Origin: Bacteroidales bacterium
GTDB taxonomy: Bacteria; Bacteroidota; Bacteroidia; Bacteroidales; ML635J-15
Assembly (NCBI GenBank): GCA_023228725.1
Contig: JALOAQ010000119.1
Coordinates: 1 to 8,360 of the forward strand
Reading direction: 5' to 3'
Length of the DNA: 8,360 nucleotides
Made by a program: the position numbers and the translations under genes. The notes below the pieces were generated by a model. It was not told the origin of the DNA, did not search any database, and worked only from the letters and a program-made list of their open reading frames with translations. Numbering within the stretch: the stretch's first letter is position 1; each line of letters starts with the position of its first letter. This document shows, piece after piece, positions 7,188 to 8,360 of the stretch.

Positions 7188-7865
7188 ATGAACAAAAGAA
7201 AAGTATTTTTAATTCAAACTCTTATGATTTTAGGAGTTTTTTTACTTAGTTTAATCAGTTGTAATACTAAAAAATCTGAGGATAGTTTCACAGATGAACG
7301 CGATGGCAATGTTTATAAAATTGTACAAATAGGCGAGCAGACTTGGATGGCAGAAAATCTAAAATATCTACCTAGTGTAGATGGTCCTACCACTGGTTCT
7401 TATACAAATCCCCATTATTATGTATATGCTTATGATGGTAATGATGTGGATAAAGCTAAATCAAGTGAAGCTTACCAAACTTATGGAGTTTTATATAATT
7501 GGACAGCAGCTTTGCAAGCTTGCCCTAGTGGTTGGCATTTGCCTAGCAACGAAGAGTGGACACAATTAACAGAATTTCTTGGCGGTGAAGGAGTTGCAGG
7601 TGGAAAATTAAAATCAACTGATAGCATTAACCAGGAAAGTCCAAATGCAGGAGCTACAAATGAATCGGGTTTTAATGCTTTGCTTGGTGGTTACCGCGAT
7701 TATAACGGTGTTTTTAATTATATTAAGTCTTATGGCTTTTGGTATTCTGCCAGTGAATATAGTAGCGACTATGCTTGGTACAGATATTTGGACAATAATA
7801 ATAGTAATGCATTCAAATATTACAGTAAAGAAAATGGATTATCTGTTCGTTGCATAAAAGATTAA
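7188..7865 (+). CDS. FISUMP-domain lipoprotein (Fibrobacter major paralogous domain)
   Basis: The 225-residue product has a lipoprotein signal peptide: basic MNKRK, a hydrophobic stretch, and lipobox LISC with Cys25. After a short polar linker, residues about 34-224 form one FISUMP domain (TIGR02145, PF09603). Recognisable blocks are DGNVYKIVQIGEQTWMAENL (39-58), YGVLYNWTAAL (99-109), CPSGWHLPSNEEW (112-124), GFNALLGGYRD (161-171), FWYSASE (184-190) and the closing LSVRCIKD (218-225). C112 and C222 could form a disulfide. The domain is common in secreted and surface proteins of Bacteroidota and Fibrobacteres, and no biochemical function is established for it; a surface-bound role is inference. 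Here it stands alone, without further repeats or a sorting domain. ATG 7188 gives a complete signal peptide. No close promoter is seen, so transcription may come from the element at 6950-6957. Confidence 0.88.
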   Translation: MNKRKVFLIQTLMILGVFLLSLISCNTKKSEDSFTDERDGNVYKIVQIGEQTWMAENLKYLPSVDGPTTGSYTNPHYYVYAYDGNDVDKAKSSEAYQTYGVLYNWTAALQACPSGWHLPSNEEWTQLTEFLGGEGVAGGKLKSTDSINQESPNAGATNESGFNALLGGYRDYNGVFNYIKSYGFWYSASEYSSDYAWYRYLDNNNSNAFKYYSKENGLSVRCIKD

Positions 7866-7955
7866 TTTTTTTAGCAGAAAAAAGCAAACACACAAAAATC
7901 TAATAATATTTCATAATATTCTAATTTATCAAGAATTATTAAATATTTTTATTTT

Positions 7956-7975
7956 AAATGTCGTATAAATGTCGT
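7956..7975. repeat. Direct repeat AAATGTCGT x2 at 11-bp period, possible operator
   Basis: AAATGTCGT occurs at 7956-7964 and again at 7967-7975, so the copies are spaced one helical turn apart. They contain the only CG dinucleotides in an otherwise A/T-dominated gap, and lie 30 bases before the -33 element (8006) of the next gene. Same-face direct repeats ahead of a promoter suggest binding by a dimeric regulator, possibly the XRE protein itself; this is inference. Confidence 0.45.
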
Positions 7976-8005
7976 CTGAAAGTAGTGTAAAATACTTCTG
8001 AAATA

Positions 8006-8037
8006 TTTGTTTTAGCTTAAAATTGAAAATAAATTTG
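8006..8037 (+). promoter_or_regulatory. Near-consensus promoter of the XRE regulator gene
   Basis: TTTG (8006-8009), a 20-base spacer and TAAATTTG (8030-8037) fit the Bacteroidota promoter pattern. Transcription would start near 8042-8044, leaving a leader of only about 16 bases before ATG 8060, again without a Shine-Dalgarno. Confidence 0.65.
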
Positions 8038-8059
8038 CATAAAATTACATTTCATCAAA

Positions 8060-8360
8060 ATGAATCAAGTAGAATTTGGGAAAGAGCTAATAAAAATAAG
8101 AAAGTCTAAAGCTTTAACACAAACTGAGCTTGCTGATAAATGTGAACTTAGTTTAAGAACAATACAAAGAATTGAATCTGGCGATGTTAAACCTAGAGCC
8201 TTTACTATAAAAAGATTATCCCAAGTTTTGGACTATAATTTTTTAGAAAAATTATCCCCAATTTCAGAAAAAGCTCAACTTAGGTATAATTTTGGAAAAT
8301 GGAGTTTACAACAAGTGAAAAATCTATTTAACTTTAAAACAAATATTATGAGAAAATTAT
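8060..8360 (+). CDS. XRE-family helix-turn-helix regulator, 3' end outside window
   Basis: One hundred codons are visible from ATG 8060 to the right edge without a stop. Residues about 7-60 form a Cro/C1-type HTH domain (HTH_3): KELIKIRKSKALTQTELADK, then a recognition helix around LSLRTIQRIESG, then VKPRAFTIKRLSQVLDY. This pattern (TQ.ELA, S..TIQRIE.G, P...T...LS..L) is diagnostic of DNA-binding XRE domains. Downstream is a basic/aromatic stretch (about 75-100) of no clear family; in Bacteroidota many such proteins continue into membrane helices, but this part is not in the window. The gene has its own promoter and a possible operator upstream, so self-regulation is plausible. Its targets cannot be told from this sequence. 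Confidence 0.85.
   Translation, partial: MNQVEFGKELIKIRKSKALTQTELADKCELSLRTIQRIESGDVKPRAFTIKRLSQVLDYNFLEKLSPISEKAQLRYNFGKWSLQQVKNLFNFKTNIMRKL

Larger units (their letters stand above)
7866..8059. other. Intergenic region before the XRE gene
   Basis: This gap of 194 bases holds the direct repeat at 7956-7975 and the promoter at 8006-8037. The 3' side of the FISUMP gene has no convincing terminator: the only hairpin is an A/T-only 6-bp stem around AATATT-TCAT-AATATT near 7906-7921, not followed by a T-tract. Read-through into the regulator gene cannot be excluded. Confidence 0.5.

Noticed and set aside
7381..7857. Two plus-strand open frames (62 and 70 codons) overlapping the FISUMP gene.
   Set aside because: They are in other frames of a clearly coding gene and encode Met/Ile/Val-rich strings with no family resemblance.
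7902..7925. A/T hairpin AATATT-TCAT-AATATT after the FISUMP gene as a terminator.
   Set aside because: The stem has only six A/T pairs and no T-tract follows.
1..8360. An anti-phage, toxin-antitoxin or other multi-gene system.
   Set aside because: No nuclease, toxin, reverse transcriptase, recombinase or effector motifs were seen; the genes have separate promoters and unrelated functions.

Overview
The window looks like a stretch of low-GC (roughly 30% by eye) Bacteroidota chromosome, probably Flavobacteriia or Bacteroidales-like. The evidence is the gene content (an SBBP-propeller secreted protein with Ig-like repeats, a lipoprotein peptidyl-dipeptidase, a FISUMP-domain lipoprotein), the near absence of Shine-Dalgarno sequences ahead of starts, and several matches to the Bacteroidota promoter pattern TTG/TTTG-N19-20-TAnnTTTG. 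No rRNA, tRNA, CRISPR array, intact insertion sequence or phage gene was found.

Layout. (1) Positions 1-3114, minus strand: the first 1038 codons of a very large secreted protein. It has a signal peptide, a DUF7948-like N-terminal domain, a propeller region with seven evenly spaced W-[SAC]-[ST] blade motifs, then Ig-like domains of which the last two are almost identical tandem copies of 82 residues. The C-terminus lies outside the window. (2) 3115-3518: a divergent AT-rich intergenic region, with a good promoter for the minus-strand gene and a weak candidate for the plus-strand gene. (3) 3519-5630, plus: dcp-like M3 metallopeptidase lipoprotein, followed by a strong 12-bp hairpin terminator. 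(4) 5730-6644, plus: a sugar-phosphate nucleotidyltransferase. Its promoter sits on the tail of the terminator, so the in-frame TTG upstream (5709) is unlikely to be the start. (5) 6645-7187: a poorly coding stretch that ends in a 61-codon remnant of a nitroreductase-family gene. (6) 7188-7865, plus: a FISUMP-domain lipoprotein. (7) 8060-8360, plus: the 5' part of an XRE-family regulator with a near-consensus promoter and a 9-bp direct repeat at 11-bp period upstream.

How the genes relate. They look like independent transcription units rather than one pathway. Three of them are predicted to leave the cytoplasm (the SBBP/Ig protein, the peptidase lipoprotein, the FISUMP lipoprotein), while the nucleotidyltransferase and the regulator are cytoplasmic. 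I see no convincing sign of a new multi-gene system. The most notable points are the near-identical Ig-like tandem repeat, the nitroreductase remnant directly in front of the FISUMP gene, the terminator-promoter overlap, and the possible operator before the XRE gene.
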